A stretch of DNA of 64,000 nt. It comes from UBA6109 sp964506465. Lineage in GTDB: Bacteria; Desulfobacterota; Syntrophia; Syntrophales; UBA6109. A program made the translations under genes and the position numbers. The stretch covers positions 120,755-184,754 of the forward strand of contig CAZDLM010000001.1 of NCBI GenBank assembly GCA_964506465.1. Reading direction: 5' to 3'. This document shows positions 25,771 through 34,974 of this stretch, in pieces (position 1 is the stretch's first letter; each line of letters starts with the position of its first letter). A model generated the notes under the pieces. That model did not search any database. It had not been told where the DNA came from and worked only from the letters and a program-made list of their open reading frames with translations.

Positions 25771-26978
25771 GCGGCGGCCTGCGGCGGGAGGAGCGGGATG
25801 GACCTTCTGGGAGGCCGGTGATTCTCACCTTTATCGGTCATTATCTTCCCGGCTACAAAGCCGGTGGAATCCTGCGCATCACCGTCAATACGGTGGATCA
25901 CTTGTGCGATGACTTTGAGTTTCGGATCGTCACAAGAGATCATGATCTGGGCGAAGCGCAACGGTATCCCGGTGTGGAGACTGGTCAATGGCAGAAGGTC
26001 GGAAATGCGAAGGTGAATTACCTGCCAGCGCAATCCTGCACGATCCGCGGGATCATGGACGTCATAGAAAGCAACCCCCACGACCTATTGTACCTGAACA
26101 GCTATTTCGATCCTCTGACGATCAAGACCCTGGCGAACAGAAGGTTTCGGAAGGCGGGTTTCAAGCCCGTGATCGTGGCCCCGTGGGGCGAGTTCGGGTG
26201 GGCTTCCTTAAAGCAGAAATATGCGAAGAAGTTCCTTTTCATTTGTGCGGCGAAACTGTGGGGGCTTTACCGGAACGTCACATGGCGCGCCTCAAGCGAG
26301 TTCGAAAAAGCGGACATCATGAAGGTCATGGGAGTTCGATCCGAGGAGATTCGCGTCATCGGAGACCTGCCGATCAGGGACATCCCGGACGTATCGGATG
26401 CCACCGCTGTCCCGCTGCCAGCGGACAACGGGGCCTTGAGAATCGTGTTCCTGTCGAGAATTTCACGCGAGAAGAATCTGGATTACGCCCTGAAAATTCT
26501 CAGGAAAGTAAAGGCGAAGGTCCAGTTTGATATTTACGGTCCGGCGGAGAACGAGGCGTATTGGCGGGAGTGCCAGGAACTGATCCGCCAGTTGCCGTCC
26601 AATGTGAAGGCAGACTATTTGGGACGCGTGGAAGCGAATCAGGTCGTGAACGTTTTCGGCCGCTATGATCTCTTTCTCTTCCCGACCGGGGGTGAAGCCT
26701 ACGGGCACGTGATTGCGGAGTGCCTGACGGCGGGCACTCCCGTTCTTCTCAGTACGGAGACGCCGTGGCGCGGGCTTCAAGACGACGGGTTGGGCTGGGA
26801 TATCGATTTGACGCAGGAGGATTCCTTTATAGAAGTCATTGAGAAGCAAGCGCTGTTGAGCTATGAGGAGCGTCGGAAAGTACGGTCCGCAGTCCGGCGC
26901 AAGACGACGCACCGTCTCCTGGACCCGAAGGTTCTGGAGGCGAACCGGCAGCTTTTCAGGCAGCAGCTCGCATGCTGA
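25767..26978 (+). CDS. Family 4 glycosyltransferase (GT-B)
   Basis: A 403-residue enzyme. The N-terminal acceptor domain starts with ILTFIGHYLPGYKAGG, with the glycine-rich loop typical of GT4. The C-terminal domain has FLSRISREKNLDYALK, FDIYGPAENEAYW and FPTGGEAYGHVIAECL, the E-x7-E donor-binding motif. The start is GTG 25767, overlapping the upstream TGA. It transfers an activated sugar to the growing lipid-linked repeat on the cytoplasmic face. The donor is probably one of the amino sugars made by the adjacent genes. Confidence 0.88.
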   Translation: MSGGLRREERDGPSGRPVILTFIGHYLPGYKAGGILRITVNTVDHLCDDFEFRIVTRDHDLGEAQRYPGVETGQWQKVGNAKVNYLPAQSCTIRGIMDVIESNPHDLLYLNSYFDPLTIKTLANRRFRKAGFKPVIVAPWGEFGWASLKQKYAKKFLFICAAKLWGLYRNVTWRASSEFEKADIMKVMGVRSEEIRVIGDLPIRDIPDVSDATAVPLPADNGALRIVFLSRISREKNLDYALKILRKVKAKVQFDIYGPAENEAYWRECQELIRQLPSNVKADYLGRVEANQVVNVFGRYDLFLFPTGGEAYGHVIAECLTAGTPVLLSTETPWRGLQDDGLGWDIDLTQEDSFIEVIEKQALLSYEERRKVRSAVRRKTTHRLLDPKVLEANRQLFRQQLAC

Positions 26979-27041
26979 CGACACTCCGGGCGTTCCCTTT
27001 TCCGGGCATGCCGATCAAAAATTCTTTGGGAAGGAATTGAT

Positions 27042-28184
27042 GTGAAACAAGTAGCGTATCGAATCTGTTCAAACTGCATCATGGACACGACGGATCCGAA
27101 CATATCCTTTGACGAAAGGGGATATTGCGATTACTGCCGCAATTTTTACGAGAACATTCTGCCGAACTGGCACCCCGACGAAAGGGGCGAAGCGGAGCTC
27201 GCGTCCATCGCCGAAAGGATCAGGAGGGCCGGAAAAGGCCGGGACCACGACTGCCTGATCGGCGTCAGCGGCGGCGTGGACAGCTCCTATGTCGCATACC
27301 TCGCGAAAGAGAAGCTGGGGCTCAGGCCGCTCCTCTTTCACGTCGATGCCGGATGGAATTCGGAGGTGTCGGCGAACAACATTCAGCGGCTGGTGGACGG
27401 TCTCGGCCTCGATCTTTTCACGGAGGTCGTGGACTGGGGAGAAATGAAGGATCTGCAGTTGGCGTTCTTCAAGGCCCAGGTCGCCAACGTGGACACGCCT
27501 CAGGATCTGGCCTTCTTTTCCGCCCTTTACAACTTTGCGGCGCGGAACGGGTTCCGCTACATTCTGACGGGAGGCAACTTCTCTACGGAGTGCGTCCGCG
27601 AACCCCATGATTGGGGCGCCTACTATCCGACGGACATGCGTTTTGTGCGGGACATCCACCGGCGGTACGGCACCCGTCCCCTGAAGACATTTCCGACGGC
27701 GGACATCCTCAAGTATCGCCTGTATTATCGATATGGCAAAGGCATCAGAATCGAGCGGCCCCTGAACCATGTGCCGTACATCAAGGAAGACGCCATCGGA
27801 CTGTTGGTGGAACGTTTCGGCTGGCAGAAGTACGCCCAGAAACATCACGAATCCCGCTTCACGAGGTTCGTGGAATGCTTCTGGCTACCGAGAAAATTCG
27901 GGGTGGAACGGCGCAAGGCGCATCTCTCGAGTCTGATCCTGACGAAACAGATGACTCGGGAAGAGGCGCTCGCGCGCATCGCCGAGCCGGAAATCGACGA
28001 ACAGACGATGATCCAGGATTTTGAATACGTCGCGAAAAAGCTCGATCTGACGGTCGCGGAATTCCAGAAGCTCTTCGAGGGGGAGAATAGAAGCTACCGG
28101 GACTACAAGAACAAGATGGCCTTGATCACCCTGGGGACGAATGTGGTGCGGCTGCTTGGAATGGAGAAAAGGGTCATCCGGTGA
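27042..28184 (+). CDS. wbuX: N-acetyl sugar amidotransferase, WbuX/WbpG-like
   Basis: A 380-residue ATP-pyrophosphatase-type enzyme. Two cysteine pairs near the N-terminus (C9/C12 and C29/C32) suggest a bound metal. The PP-loop SGGVDSS lies at 76-82, and ILTGGNFSTECV and KTFPTADILKYRLYY follow the WbpG pattern. WbpG-type proteins use ammonia from a HisH/HisF-like partner to turn an N-acetyl group into an acetamidino group on a UDP-sugar. The start is GTG 27042 with GGAAGGA upstream at 27029-27035; the nearby ATG at 27039 runs straight into TGA. The two partner genes follow directly. Confidence in family is high; the sugar (L-FucNAc) is inferred from the downstream genes. Confidence 0.88.
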   Translation: MKQVAYRICSNCIMDTTDPNISFDERGYCDYCRNFYENILPNWHPDERGEAELASIAERIRRAGKGRDHDCLIGVSGGVDSSYVAYLAKEKLGLRPLLFHVDAGWNSEVSANNIQRLVDGLGLDLFTEVVDWGEMKDLQLAFFKAQVANVDTPQDLAFFSALYNFAARNGFRYILTGGNFSTECVREPHDWGAYYPTDMRFVRDIHRRYGTRPLKTFPTADILKYRLYYRYGKGIRIERPLNHVPYIKEDAIGLLVERFGWQKYAQKHHESRFTRFVECFWLPRKFGVERRKAHLSSLILTKQMTREEALARIAEPEIDEQTMIQDFEYVAKKLDLTVAEFQKLFEGENRSYRDYKNKMALITLGTNVVRLLGMEKRVIR

Positions 28185-28795
28185 TTGCGATCGTCGACTA
28201 CGGTCTGGGCAACGTCAAGGCCCTTGCGGACGTCTACAAGAAACTGAATCTTCCGGCGGCGATCGTCCGGCGGGCCGAAGACCTCCGGGGCGCCGCGAAG
28301 ATCATCCTGCCGGGCGTCGGATCGTTCGATCATGCCATGCAACAGCTGGACAAGTCGGCGATGAGATCAGCGCTGGACGAGATGGCCCTCCGCCGCGGCG
28401 TGCCGGTTCTGGGTATCTGCGTCGGCATGCAGATCCTGGCGCTTTCGAGCGAAGAAGGGATTTCCTCCGGCCTTGGCTGGATCGACGGCGAAGTGAAGCG
28501 ATTCAATTCATCGCCGGGCGGGGCCGCTCTGCGGGTGCCGCACATGGGCTGGAATACCGCAACACCGCGAAAGGAGAACGGCCTGTTCCGGGGACTGGAT
28601 TCGAACGCGCGTTTCTATTTTCTGCACTCCTATTATTTCCTCTGCCGAAGGCCTGAGGACGTCGTCGCCGAAACCGACTACGGCGGAACATTCGCCTGCG
28701 CGGTGAATTCCCGGAATGTGTTCGGCGTCCAGTTTCACCCCGAGAAGAGCCATCACTGGGGACTGCGGCTCCTTGAAAATTTTGCCAGGCTGTAA
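28181..28795 (+). CDS. wbuY: HisH-like glutaminase subunit of the amidotransferase (WbuY)
   Basis: A 204-residue class I glutamine amidotransferase resembling HisH. The nucleophile is Cys80 in GICVGMQ and the His186/Glu188 pair is in QFHPEKS, so the triad is complete. The start is GTG 28181, overlapping the WbuX stop. Adjacent placement with WbuX and the HisF-like gene, with no other his genes in sight, indicates that it supplies ammonia for sugar amidation rather than histidine synthesis. It has normal length for the family. Confidence 0.88.
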   Translation: MIAIVDYGLGNVKALADVYKKLNLPAAIVRRAEDLRGAAKIILPGVGSFDHAMQQLDKSAMRSALDEMALRRGVPVLGICVGMQILALSSEEGISSGLGWIDGEVKRFNSSPGGAALRVPHMGWNTATPRKENGLFRGLDSNARFYFLHSYYFLCRRPEDVVAETDYGGTFACAVNSRNVFGVQFHPEKSHHWGLRLLENFARL

Positions 28796-28798
28796 GAG

Positions 28799-29632
28799 AT
28801 GCTGAACCCGAGAATCATTCCCTGTCTGCTGATCCGGAACGGCGGACTCGTCAAGACAGTCCATTTCGGAGACCCGAAGTACGTCGGCGATCCGATCAAT
28901 GCGGTGCGGATTTTCAACGAAAAGGAAGTCGACGAATTGATTGTTCTCGACATCGACGCGACGGCGAAGCAACGGGAGCCCGACTACAACATGATCGGGC
29001 ATCTGGCCGCCGAGTGCCGCATGCCGCTGTGCTACGGTGGCGGCGTCGGGACCGCCGAGCAGGTGCAGAAGATCGTTCAGCTCGGCGTGGAAAAGGTGGC
29101 GATGAGCGCCGCCGCGATCGCGAAGCCCGGTCTCGTGGCGGAGGCCGCAGCCCGCGTCGGCAATCAGAGTGTGGTCGTCGTGCTGGATGTGAAGAAAGAC
29201 CGCGACGGCCGGTACGAGGTATGGACGCACAACGGCACAAGGAATACGGGAAAATCGCCGGTGGAGCTGGCGCAGCAGATGGAGACGCAGGGTGCCGGCG
29301 AAATCGTTGTCAACTCCATGGACCGCGACGGCGAAATGAAAGGCTACGATATCGTCCTAGCGGGAAAAGTCCGTGACGCGGTCACCGTCCCGGTGATGGT
29401 TCTCGGCGGTGCGGGATCCCTTCACGATATCGGAAAATTGATACAATCCTACGGGGTGATCGGTTCAGCCGCGGGCAGCCTGTTTATCTTCAAGGGCGTT
29501 TACAGGGCGGTGCTGATCAATTATCCGAACCGGGCGGAAAAGGAAGCGCTGATGGAGCGCTACCACCGTCACAGGGTCGACAAATCTCCGACGTCGAGGT
29601 TGCAGCCATGTTCAGAGGCAGGACGCTCCTAA
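28799..29632 (+). CDS. wbuZ: HisF-like ammonia-channel subunit (WbuZ)
   Basis: A 277-residue TIM-barrel protein similar to HisF. Barrel phosphate loops remain (CYGGGVGT, GSAAGSLF-type ends). The catalytic Asp of HisF in the C-L-D motif near residue 11 is Leu11 here (IIPCLLIRNGG), while the second catalytic Asp in VVLDVKKD is kept. Loss of the first Asp argues that the cyclase reaction of histidine biosynthesis is gone and the barrel only channels ammonia to the amidotransferase. The C-terminus is about 20 residues longer than HisF and overlaps the start of fnlA by 25 bases. Confidence 0.87.
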   Translation: MLNPRIIPCLLIRNGGLVKTVHFGDPKYVGDPINAVRIFNEKEVDELIVLDIDATAKQREPDYNMIGHLAAECRMPLCYGGGVGTAEQVQKIVQLGVEKVAMSAAAIAKPGLVAEAAARVGNQSVVVVLDVKKDRDGRYEVWTHNGTRNTGKSPVELAQQMETQGAGEIVVNSMDRDGEMKGYDIVLAGKVRDAVTVPVMVLGGAGSLHDIGKLIQSYGVIGSAAGSLFIFKGVYRAVLINYPNRAEKEALMERYHRHRVDKSPTSRLQPCSEAGRS

Positions 29633-30633
29633 TCACAGGCGGTACGGGTTCATTCGGCAACGCCGTGCTGAACCGTTTCCTGAATACCGATGTCAAGGAG
29701 ATCCGCGTCTTCAGCAGGGACGAGAAGAAGCAGGAAGACATGCGGATCGAATTGAACAATCCGAAGGTCAAATTCTATATCGGCGACGTCCGCAACTACA
29801 AAAGCCTCAATTTCGCGATGAACGGCGTCGATTTCATCTTCCACGCCGCCGCGCTCAAGCAGGTTCCGTCCTGCGAATTCTACCCGATGGAAGCGGTGCG
29901 GACGAACATTCTCGGAGCGGAGAACGTCTTGAACGCGGCGCTGGCGAACCGGATCAAGAAAGTGATTCTCCTGAGCACGGATAAGGCCGTCTACCCGATC
30001 AACGCCATGGGCATCTCGAAAGCGATGATGGAAAAGCTGATGGTGGCCAAAACGCGCACGATCGAGGATGACCAGCGGACTGTGCTCTGCGGAACCCGTT
30101 ACGGAAACGTTATGGCATCGCGGGGATCCATCATTCCGCTCTTCATCCGACAGATCAAGGAGGGGAAGCCTCTGACGGTCACGGATCCCAACATGACGCG
30201 ATTCCTGATGTCATTGGACGACGCCGTGGATCTCGTGGTCTATGCGTTCCAGCATGCAAGACAGGGCGAGATTTTTGTCCAGAAGGCGCCGGCCTGCAAG
30301 ATCGGAGATCTGGCCGTGGCGGTAAGGGAAATATTCCAGAGCGACAACGAAATCAAGATCATCGGAACGCGACACGGCGAGAAACTCTATGAGACGCTGC
30401 TCACAAGGGAGGAACTCGCCAAGGCGGAAGATCTCGGCCATTATTACCGCATCGCGCCCGACGACCGGGACCTGAATTACAACAAGTATTTTACGGAAGG
30501 CATGGAACAGGTCTCGGCGATGGACGACTACAATTCCCACAATACAGAGAGGCTCGGAATCGAGGAAGTCAAGAAGACACTGTTGAAACTCGATTATATT
30601 CAACAGCAGCTGGCTTCCCGAGAAATGAAATGA
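29608..30633 (+). CDS. fnlA: UDP-GlcNAc 4,6-dehydratase/5-epimerase, FnlA/CapE-type
   Basis: A 341-residue extended SDR starting with LLITGGTGSFGNAVL. The segment STDKAVYPINAMGISK carries Met where most SDRs have the catalytic Tyr, which is the pattern I recall for the CapE/FnlA/WbjB group. TRYGNVMASRGS and the TRHGEKLYETL motif are also typical. The enzyme converts UDP-GlcNAc to a 4-keto-6-deoxy-L-hexose, the first step to UDP-L-FucNAc. The start overlaps the HisF-like gene. Downstream FnlB- and FnlC-like genes complete the pathway. Confidence 0.9.
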   Translation: MFRGRTLLITGGTGSFGNAVLNRFLNTDVKEIRVFSRDEKKQEDMRIELNNPKVKFYIGDVRNYKSLNFAMNGVDFIFHAAALKQVPSCEFYPMEAVRTNILGAENVLNAALANRIKKVILLSTDKAVYPINAMGISKAMMEKLMVAKTRTIEDDQRTVLCGTRYGNVMASRGSIIPLFIRQIKEGKPLTVTDPNMTRFLMSLDDAVDLVVYAFQHARQGEIFVQKAPACKIGDLAVAVREIFQSDNEIKIIGTRHGEKLYETLLTREELAKAEDLGHYYRIAPDDRDLNYNKYFTEGMEQVSAMDDYNSHNTERLGIEEVKKTLLKLDYIQQQLASREMK

Positions 30634-30643
30634 GGGCGTGCCG

Positions 30644-31585
30644 ATGGAGCGCACCAAAGTCCTGATTTTGGGCGGTACGGGAATGCTGGGGCACGTGCTC
30701 TTCAGACACCTGTCCCGGAATGCCGGCTATGACGTATACGCCACAGCGCGAACCCCCGGCCTGATTGCCAGATTCTTCCCCCCGGTTTTGGCCGCCAAGT
30801 TCAGACCGGACAGCATCGATGCGGACAATTTCGATACGGTCATCCGCGCCCTGGCCTCGATTCAGCCGACGATCGTTATCAATTGCATCGGCATGATCAA
30901 GCAGCAGCCCATGGCGAGCGATCCACTGACGGCGATCACCGTCAATGCGCAGTTGCCCCACCGCATTTCCCTGATCAGCCGCAACGCGAAAGCCCGCATG
31001 ATCCACATCAGCACGGATTGCGTCTTTGACGGAAGGAAGGGGATGTACACGGAAGACGACGTTCCGAACGCCGAAGATCTGTACGGCAGGACCAAACTGC
31101 TCGGCGAAGTCAGCTATCCCCACTGCGTGACGCTGCGGACTTCGATCATCGGCCACGAACTCAAGGGGCGATATGGATTGATCGAATGGTTTCTGGGCCA
31201 GACGGGAAGGGTGAGAGGTTACAAGAATGCGATCTACAGCGGATTCCCGACGATTGAGCTCGCCAGAATCATCAGCGACCACGTCCTGCCCGACCGGGAA
31301 CTGAGCGGCGTCTATCACGTGTCGTCCGCGCCGATATCGAAATACGACCTCCTCAAGATGGTCGCCGAGAGATACGGGAAACAGATCGAGATCGCGCCCG
31401 ACGAGGATTTTGCCATTGACCGTTCCCTGAACTCGGACCGGTTCCGCTTCCGGATGGGGTATTCCCCCCCTCCCTGGCCGGAATTGATTGACAGGATGTA
31501 TAGGGACTACGAGACGCACAAGAACCTGCAGTATCGCGATATCGCGGCCGATGCACCCGCCGTGGGCGGGCAGCGCGACAGATGA
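30644..31585 (+). CDS. fnlB: Sugar-nucleotide 4-keto reductase, RmlD/FnlB-like
   Basis: About 313 residues, a dTDP-4-dehydrorhamnose-reductase-like SDR: ILGGTGMLGHVLF at the N-terminus, STDCVFDGRKGMYTE, and catalytic YGRTK around residue 148. FnlB/WbjC/CapF enzymes of this type reduce or epimerise the product of FnlA. The cupin domain of CapF is absent, so it is the short form. ATG 30644 with GAGGG at 30632-30636 is preferred over GTG 30638. It lies between fnlA and fnlC, which is the standard order. Confidence 0.85.
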   Translation: MERTKVLILGGTGMLGHVLFRHLSRNAGYDVYATARTPGLIARFFPPVLAAKFRPDSIDADNFDTVIRALASIQPTIVINCIGMIKQQPMASDPLTAITVNAQLPHRISLISRNAKARMIHISTDCVFDGRKGMYTEDDVPNAEDLYGRTKLLGEVSYPHCVTLRTSIIGHELKGRYGLIEWFLGQTGRVRGYKNAIYSGFPTIELARIISDHVLPDRELSGVYHVSSAPISKYDLLKMVAERYGKQIEIAPDEDFAIDRSLNSDRFRFRMGYSPPPWPELIDRMYRDYETHKNLQYRDIAADAPAVGGQRDR

Positions 31586-31598
31586 GGAGCAGCTCTCT

Positions 31599-32762
31599 AT
31601 GACAATGAAGGTCATGACCGTTGTCGGCACCCGTCCGGAGATCATTAAGCTCAGCCGGGTCATCCATGAGCTCGACCGCCACGTCGAGCACGTCCTGGTC
31701 CACACGGGGCAGAACTACGATTACGAATTGAACGAGATATTCTTCCGCGACCTCGACATCCGGAAGCCGGATGTTTTTCTGGACGCCGCGGGCGGAAGCG
31801 CGATGCGTACCGTGGGCAACGCCATTGCCCGGACGGACGATGTGCTGGCGGAAGTACGTCCGGACGCCTTTCTGCTGCTCGGAGATACGAACAGTTGCCT
31901 GTCCGCCATTGCCGCGAAGCGCCGCAGGATCCCTGTTTTCCATATGGAGGCGGGAAACCGCTGCTTCGATCAGCGGGTGCCGGAGGAGATCAATCGCCGG
32001 ATCATCGATCACATCAGCGACATCAACATGACCTATACGGAACATGCCCGGCGGTATCTCCTTGCGGAAGGGCTCAGGCCGGAGACGATCATCAAGACCG
32101 GATCCCCCATGAAAGAAGTGCTCGACTTCTACAGGCCGGGTATCGACGCCTCCGGAGTGCTGAAGAAGCTGTCCCTGGAACCGGGCCGTTACTTCGTGGT
32201 CAGTGCGCATCGCGAAGAGAACATTGACAGCGACGAGAATTTTGCCGATCTGGTGGCATCCCTGAAAGCCGCGGCGGAAAAATTCCAATTGCCGCTGATC
32301 GTCACCACGCATCCCCGGACCAGAAAACGCATGGAGCAGAACGGCACGGGGGAGGTGGATCAGCGCATCCGGTTTCTGAAACCTCTGGGATTCCTGGATT
32401 ATGTGAAGCTGCAGATGAACGCCTGTTGCGTCGTCTCCGACAGCGGTACGATCACCGAAGAATCCTCCATCCTGGGATTTCCCGCCGTCACGGTTCGCCA
32501 GGCCCATGAAAGGCCGGAAGGCATGGACGTGGGAACGCTGATTTTGTGCGGTTTGAAGCCCGGCAGGGTACTGGAGGCCATGGATGTCGCCATGGCCCAC
32601 TACGCGGAGACAACCCGGCCGTTTGATATTGCTCCGGACTACGCCGTCCAGAACGTCTCGAAGAAAGTCGTCCGCATCATTCTCAGTTATGCCGATTACG
32701 TGAACAGAACGGTTTGGTTCAAACCGTCCGAATGTGCAGATCCCACCCGGTCGGAACTGTAG
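31599..32762 (+). CDS. fnlC: UDP-N-acetylglucosamine 2-epimerase-family, FnlC-like
   Basis: A 387-residue WecB-type epimerase: VVGTRPEIIKLS at the start, HTGQNYDYELN, LLGDTNSC, FHMEAGNRCFD, SAHREENID and SDSGTITEESS. These segments hold the His, Glu and Asp groups of the non-hydrolysing 2-epimerases. As the third gene after fnlA and fnlB it most likely performs the final C2 epimerisation to UDP-L-FucNAc. ATG 31599 has GAGGAG nine bases upstream; the open frame to 31488 runs inside fnlB and is not the start. Confidence 0.88.
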   Translation: MTMKVMTVVGTRPEIIKLSRVIHELDRHVEHVLVHTGQNYDYELNEIFFRDLDIRKPDVFLDAAGGSAMRTVGNAIARTDDVLAEVRPDAFLLLGDTNSCLSAIAAKRRRIPVFHMEAGNRCFDQRVPEEINRRIIDHISDINMTYTEHARRYLLAEGLRPETIIKTGSPMKEVLDFYRPGIDASGVLKKLSLEPGRYFVVSAHREENIDSDENFADLVASLKAAAEKFQLPLIVTTHPRTRKRMEQNGTGEVDQRIRFLKPLGFLDYVKLQMNACCVVSDSGTITEESSILGFPAVTVRQAHERPEGMDVGTLILCGLKPGRVLEAMDVAMAHYAETTRPFDIAPDYAVQNVSKKVVRIILSYADYVNRTVWFKPSECADPTRSEL

Positions 32763-32774
32763 CAAATCCCCCTC

Positions 32775-33968
32775 ATGCGCATCCTCCTTATCGTCGTCTA
32801 TTACCTCCCCAGCACGATGTCGAGCGCGAAGCTCATTCACGACCTTGCGCTGGAATTCAAGAAGCGGGGTCATGAACCGGCGGTTGTTGCCCCGGACGAC
32901 AGCATTCCGGAGGACATCGAGCTGACCCGGGAAGAGGGAATTCAGGTGATGCGGGTGCGTGCGGGAAAGATCAAGACGGCGTCGAGACTGACGCGCGGAC
33001 TCAATGAAGCCATGCTATCGCGCACCCTTTGGGAAAAAGGACGCCGTTTCTTCGAAGATCGGTCCTTTGACCTGATCGTCTATTACTCTCCCACGATCTT
33101 CTTCGGATCGCTCGTGGCGAAATTGAAATCACGCTTCGGCTGTTCCTCCTACCTGGTGCTGCGGGATATCTTTCCGCAATGGGCGGTCGACGCCGGCGTG
33201 CTGAGGCGCGGACTCGCTTACGCGTATTTCAAGTTCAAAGAACGTCAGAATTACGAAGCGGCCGACATTATCGGCGTCCAATCGCCGGCCAATCTTCGCC
33301 ATTTCGAGGCGAGAGGACTCGACGGGAAATATCGCCTGGAAGTTCTATACAACTGGACCGCCCTCGAGGAGGACGTCCGGCCGGGCGGAAACCGGCAGCG
33401 CTTGGGGCTGAACGGCAAAGTAATTTTCTTCTACGGCGGCAACATCGGCGTCGCCCAGGACGTCGACAACATCGTCCGCCTCGCCGGCGCGCTCCGCAAC
33501 GAACCGTCCGCCTATTTTCTGCTGGTAGGCAGCGGCAGTGAAGTTCCCAGATTGAGAGAGGTTATTGCGTCGAGCGGCTTGAACAATATCGCCATCCACG
33601 ATGCCATGGGACAGAAAGAATATCTGGCCCTGCTTGCCGAATGCGACGTAGGCCTCATTTCCCTGGACCGCGGATTGAGAACCCAGAATTTTCCCGGCAA
33701 AATGCTCGGATACATGTATCACTCCATGCCCATGCTCGCCAGCGTTAATCCGGGGAACGACCTGAAGACGCTGCTGGAAGACCATGAGGCCGGCCTGGTC
33801 TGCATCAACGGCGACGATGAGACGCTTGCTGCACATGCGAGAAGATTGGCGACGGACCGGGAATTGCGCCAGCGGCTGGGGAAGAATGCGCGTTCCCTTC
33901 TGGAAAGCACCTTTTCCGTCACAAGGGCGGCGGACCAGATCCTTGCACATTTTGAGAAGCGGAATTGA
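32775..33968 (+). CDS. wbuB: Family 4 glycosyltransferase, WbuB-like
   Basis: A 397-residue GT-B enzyme: ILLIVVYYLPSTMSSAKL at the N-terminus, LVLRDIFPQWAVD, FYGGNIGVAQDVDNIV, and FPGKMLGYMYHSMPMLA in the donor-binding domain. WbuB follows fnlC in the L-FucNAc(m) clusters I know, and this gene holds the same position and the same overall pattern. It is expected to transfer L-FucNAc or the amidinated form onto the lipid-linked acceptor. The ribosome site is poor. The next gene follows after one base. Confidence 0.85.
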   Translation: MRILLIVVYYLPSTMSSAKLIHDLALEFKKRGHEPAVVAPDDSIPEDIELTREEGIQVMRVRAGKIKTASRLTRGLNEAMLSRTLWEKGRRFFEDRSFDLIVYYSPTIFFGSLVAKLKSRFGCSSYLVLRDIFPQWAVDAGVLRRGLAYAYFKFKERQNYEAADIIGVQSPANLRHFEARGLDGKYRLEVLYNWTALEEDVRPGGNRQRLGLNGKVIFFYGGNIGVAQDVDNIVRLAGALRNEPSAYFLLVGSGSEVPRLREVIASSGLNNIAIHDAMGQKEYLALLAECDVGLISLDRGLRTQNFPGKMLGYMYHSMPMLASVNPGNDLKTLLEDHEAGLVCINGDDETLAAHARRLATDRELRQRLGKNARSLLESTFSVTRAADQILAHFEKRN

Positions 33969-33969
33969 A

Positions 33970-34974
33970 ATGACAGCATGTCCCCTCGTACTGATCACCG
34001 GCGCCACCGGCGCCGTGGGACCGCTGGTCGTCGGGGCTTTCCATGATGAAGGCTACTCCATCCGCACGCTGTCGATCGATCCCCCGCCTCCGGATACCTG
34101 GCCGGACGACGTCGATACGCGTATCGGGGATATAACCGACCCGTCGGCTGTGCAGGTGGCGATGGAGGGTGTCGACGCGGTGGTTCATCTGGCCGCTTTG
34201 CTCCATATCGTGAATCCGGCGCCGTCGCTCCGGGAGAAGTATGAACGGATCAATGTCGGAGGAACATCGACCGTGATCGCCGCGGCGGCTCGGGCCGGTG
34301 CAAAGCGCATCGTTCTCTTCAGCACGATCGCCGTCTACGGATCCTCCGGCGGGCGGATCGTCACCGAGGAAACGCCGCCCAATCCCGACACTTTCTATGC
34401 CCGGACGAAGCTTGCGGCGGAGCAGATCGTCCTCGCCGCCAGGGGCGCGGACGGCCGGAAGATCGGCACGGTGCTGCGCCTTGGTGCAGTCTACGGTTCG
34501 CGGATCAAGGGCAATTATCAGCGTCTTGTACGATCTCTCGCCGGAGGACGCTTTCTCCCCGTTGGAGACGGATCCAATCGGCGAACGCTGGTTTATGAGA
34601 AGGACGTCGCGCGTGCGGCCGTCCTGGCTTCAGCGCGAGACGCTGCGGCGGGGAAGGTCTTCAATGTAACGGACGGTTCCTTCCACGCCATGAAGGAAAT
34701 TGTCCGTGCCATCTGCGAAGCCCTTGGAAGGGGGACGCCGCGCCTTGCACTGCCGGTTTTGCCGATGCGGTGGACGGCTGGGGTGCTGGAAGATGCTGCA
34801 AAACTCTTCGGTGTCGAATCGCCGGTCACGCGGAGCACCATCGACAAATATACGGAAGACATCGCTGTGGATGGCCAGCGTATCCGACGCGACCTTGGCT
34901 TCCTGCCCGAGTATGATCTGAAGACGGGCTGGCAGGAAGCGGTTCGGGAAATGAGACTTGCGGGCGGCATATGA
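33970..34974 (+). CDS. NAD-dependent epimerase/reductase (sugar nucleotide)
   Basis: A 334-residue extended SDR from ATG 33970. LITGATGAVGPLV is the cofactor loop; LFSTIAVYGSSG and YARTK hold the catalytic Ser, Tyr and Lys. The open frame back to 33784 is inside the preceding gene. Its position next to a small phosphoglycosyl transferase and a WbpM-type dehydratase suggests a 4-reductase giving UDP-D-QuiNAc or UDP-D-FucNAc, the usual first sugar of such repeat units. The stop overlaps the next ATG by four bases. Confidence 0.82.
   Translation: MTACPLVLITGATGAVGPLVVGAFHDEGYSIRTLSIDPPPPDTWPDDVDTRIGDITDPSAVQVAMEGVDAVVHLAALLHIVNPAPSLREKYERINVGGTSTVIAAAARAGAKRIVLFSTIAVYGSSGGRIVTEETPPNPDTFYARTKLAAEQIVLAARGADGRKIGTVLRLGAVYGSRIKGNYQRLVRSLAGGRFLPVGDGSNRRTLVYEKDVARAAVLASARDAAAGKVFNVTDGSFHAMKEIVRAICEALGRGTPRLALPVLPMRWTAGVLEDAAKLFGVESPVTRSTIDKYTEDIAVDGQRIRRDLGFLPEYDLKTGWQEAVREMRLAGGI

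Noticed and set aside
28181..29632. Histidine biosynthesis genes hisH and hisF
   Set aside because: They follow a WbpG-type amidotransferase, no other his genes are present and the HisF-like protein lacks a catalytic Asp.
31353..32873. A 506-codon minus-strand open frame opposite fnlC
   Set aside because: His/Arg-rich shadow without motifs; the plus-strand epimerase is complete.
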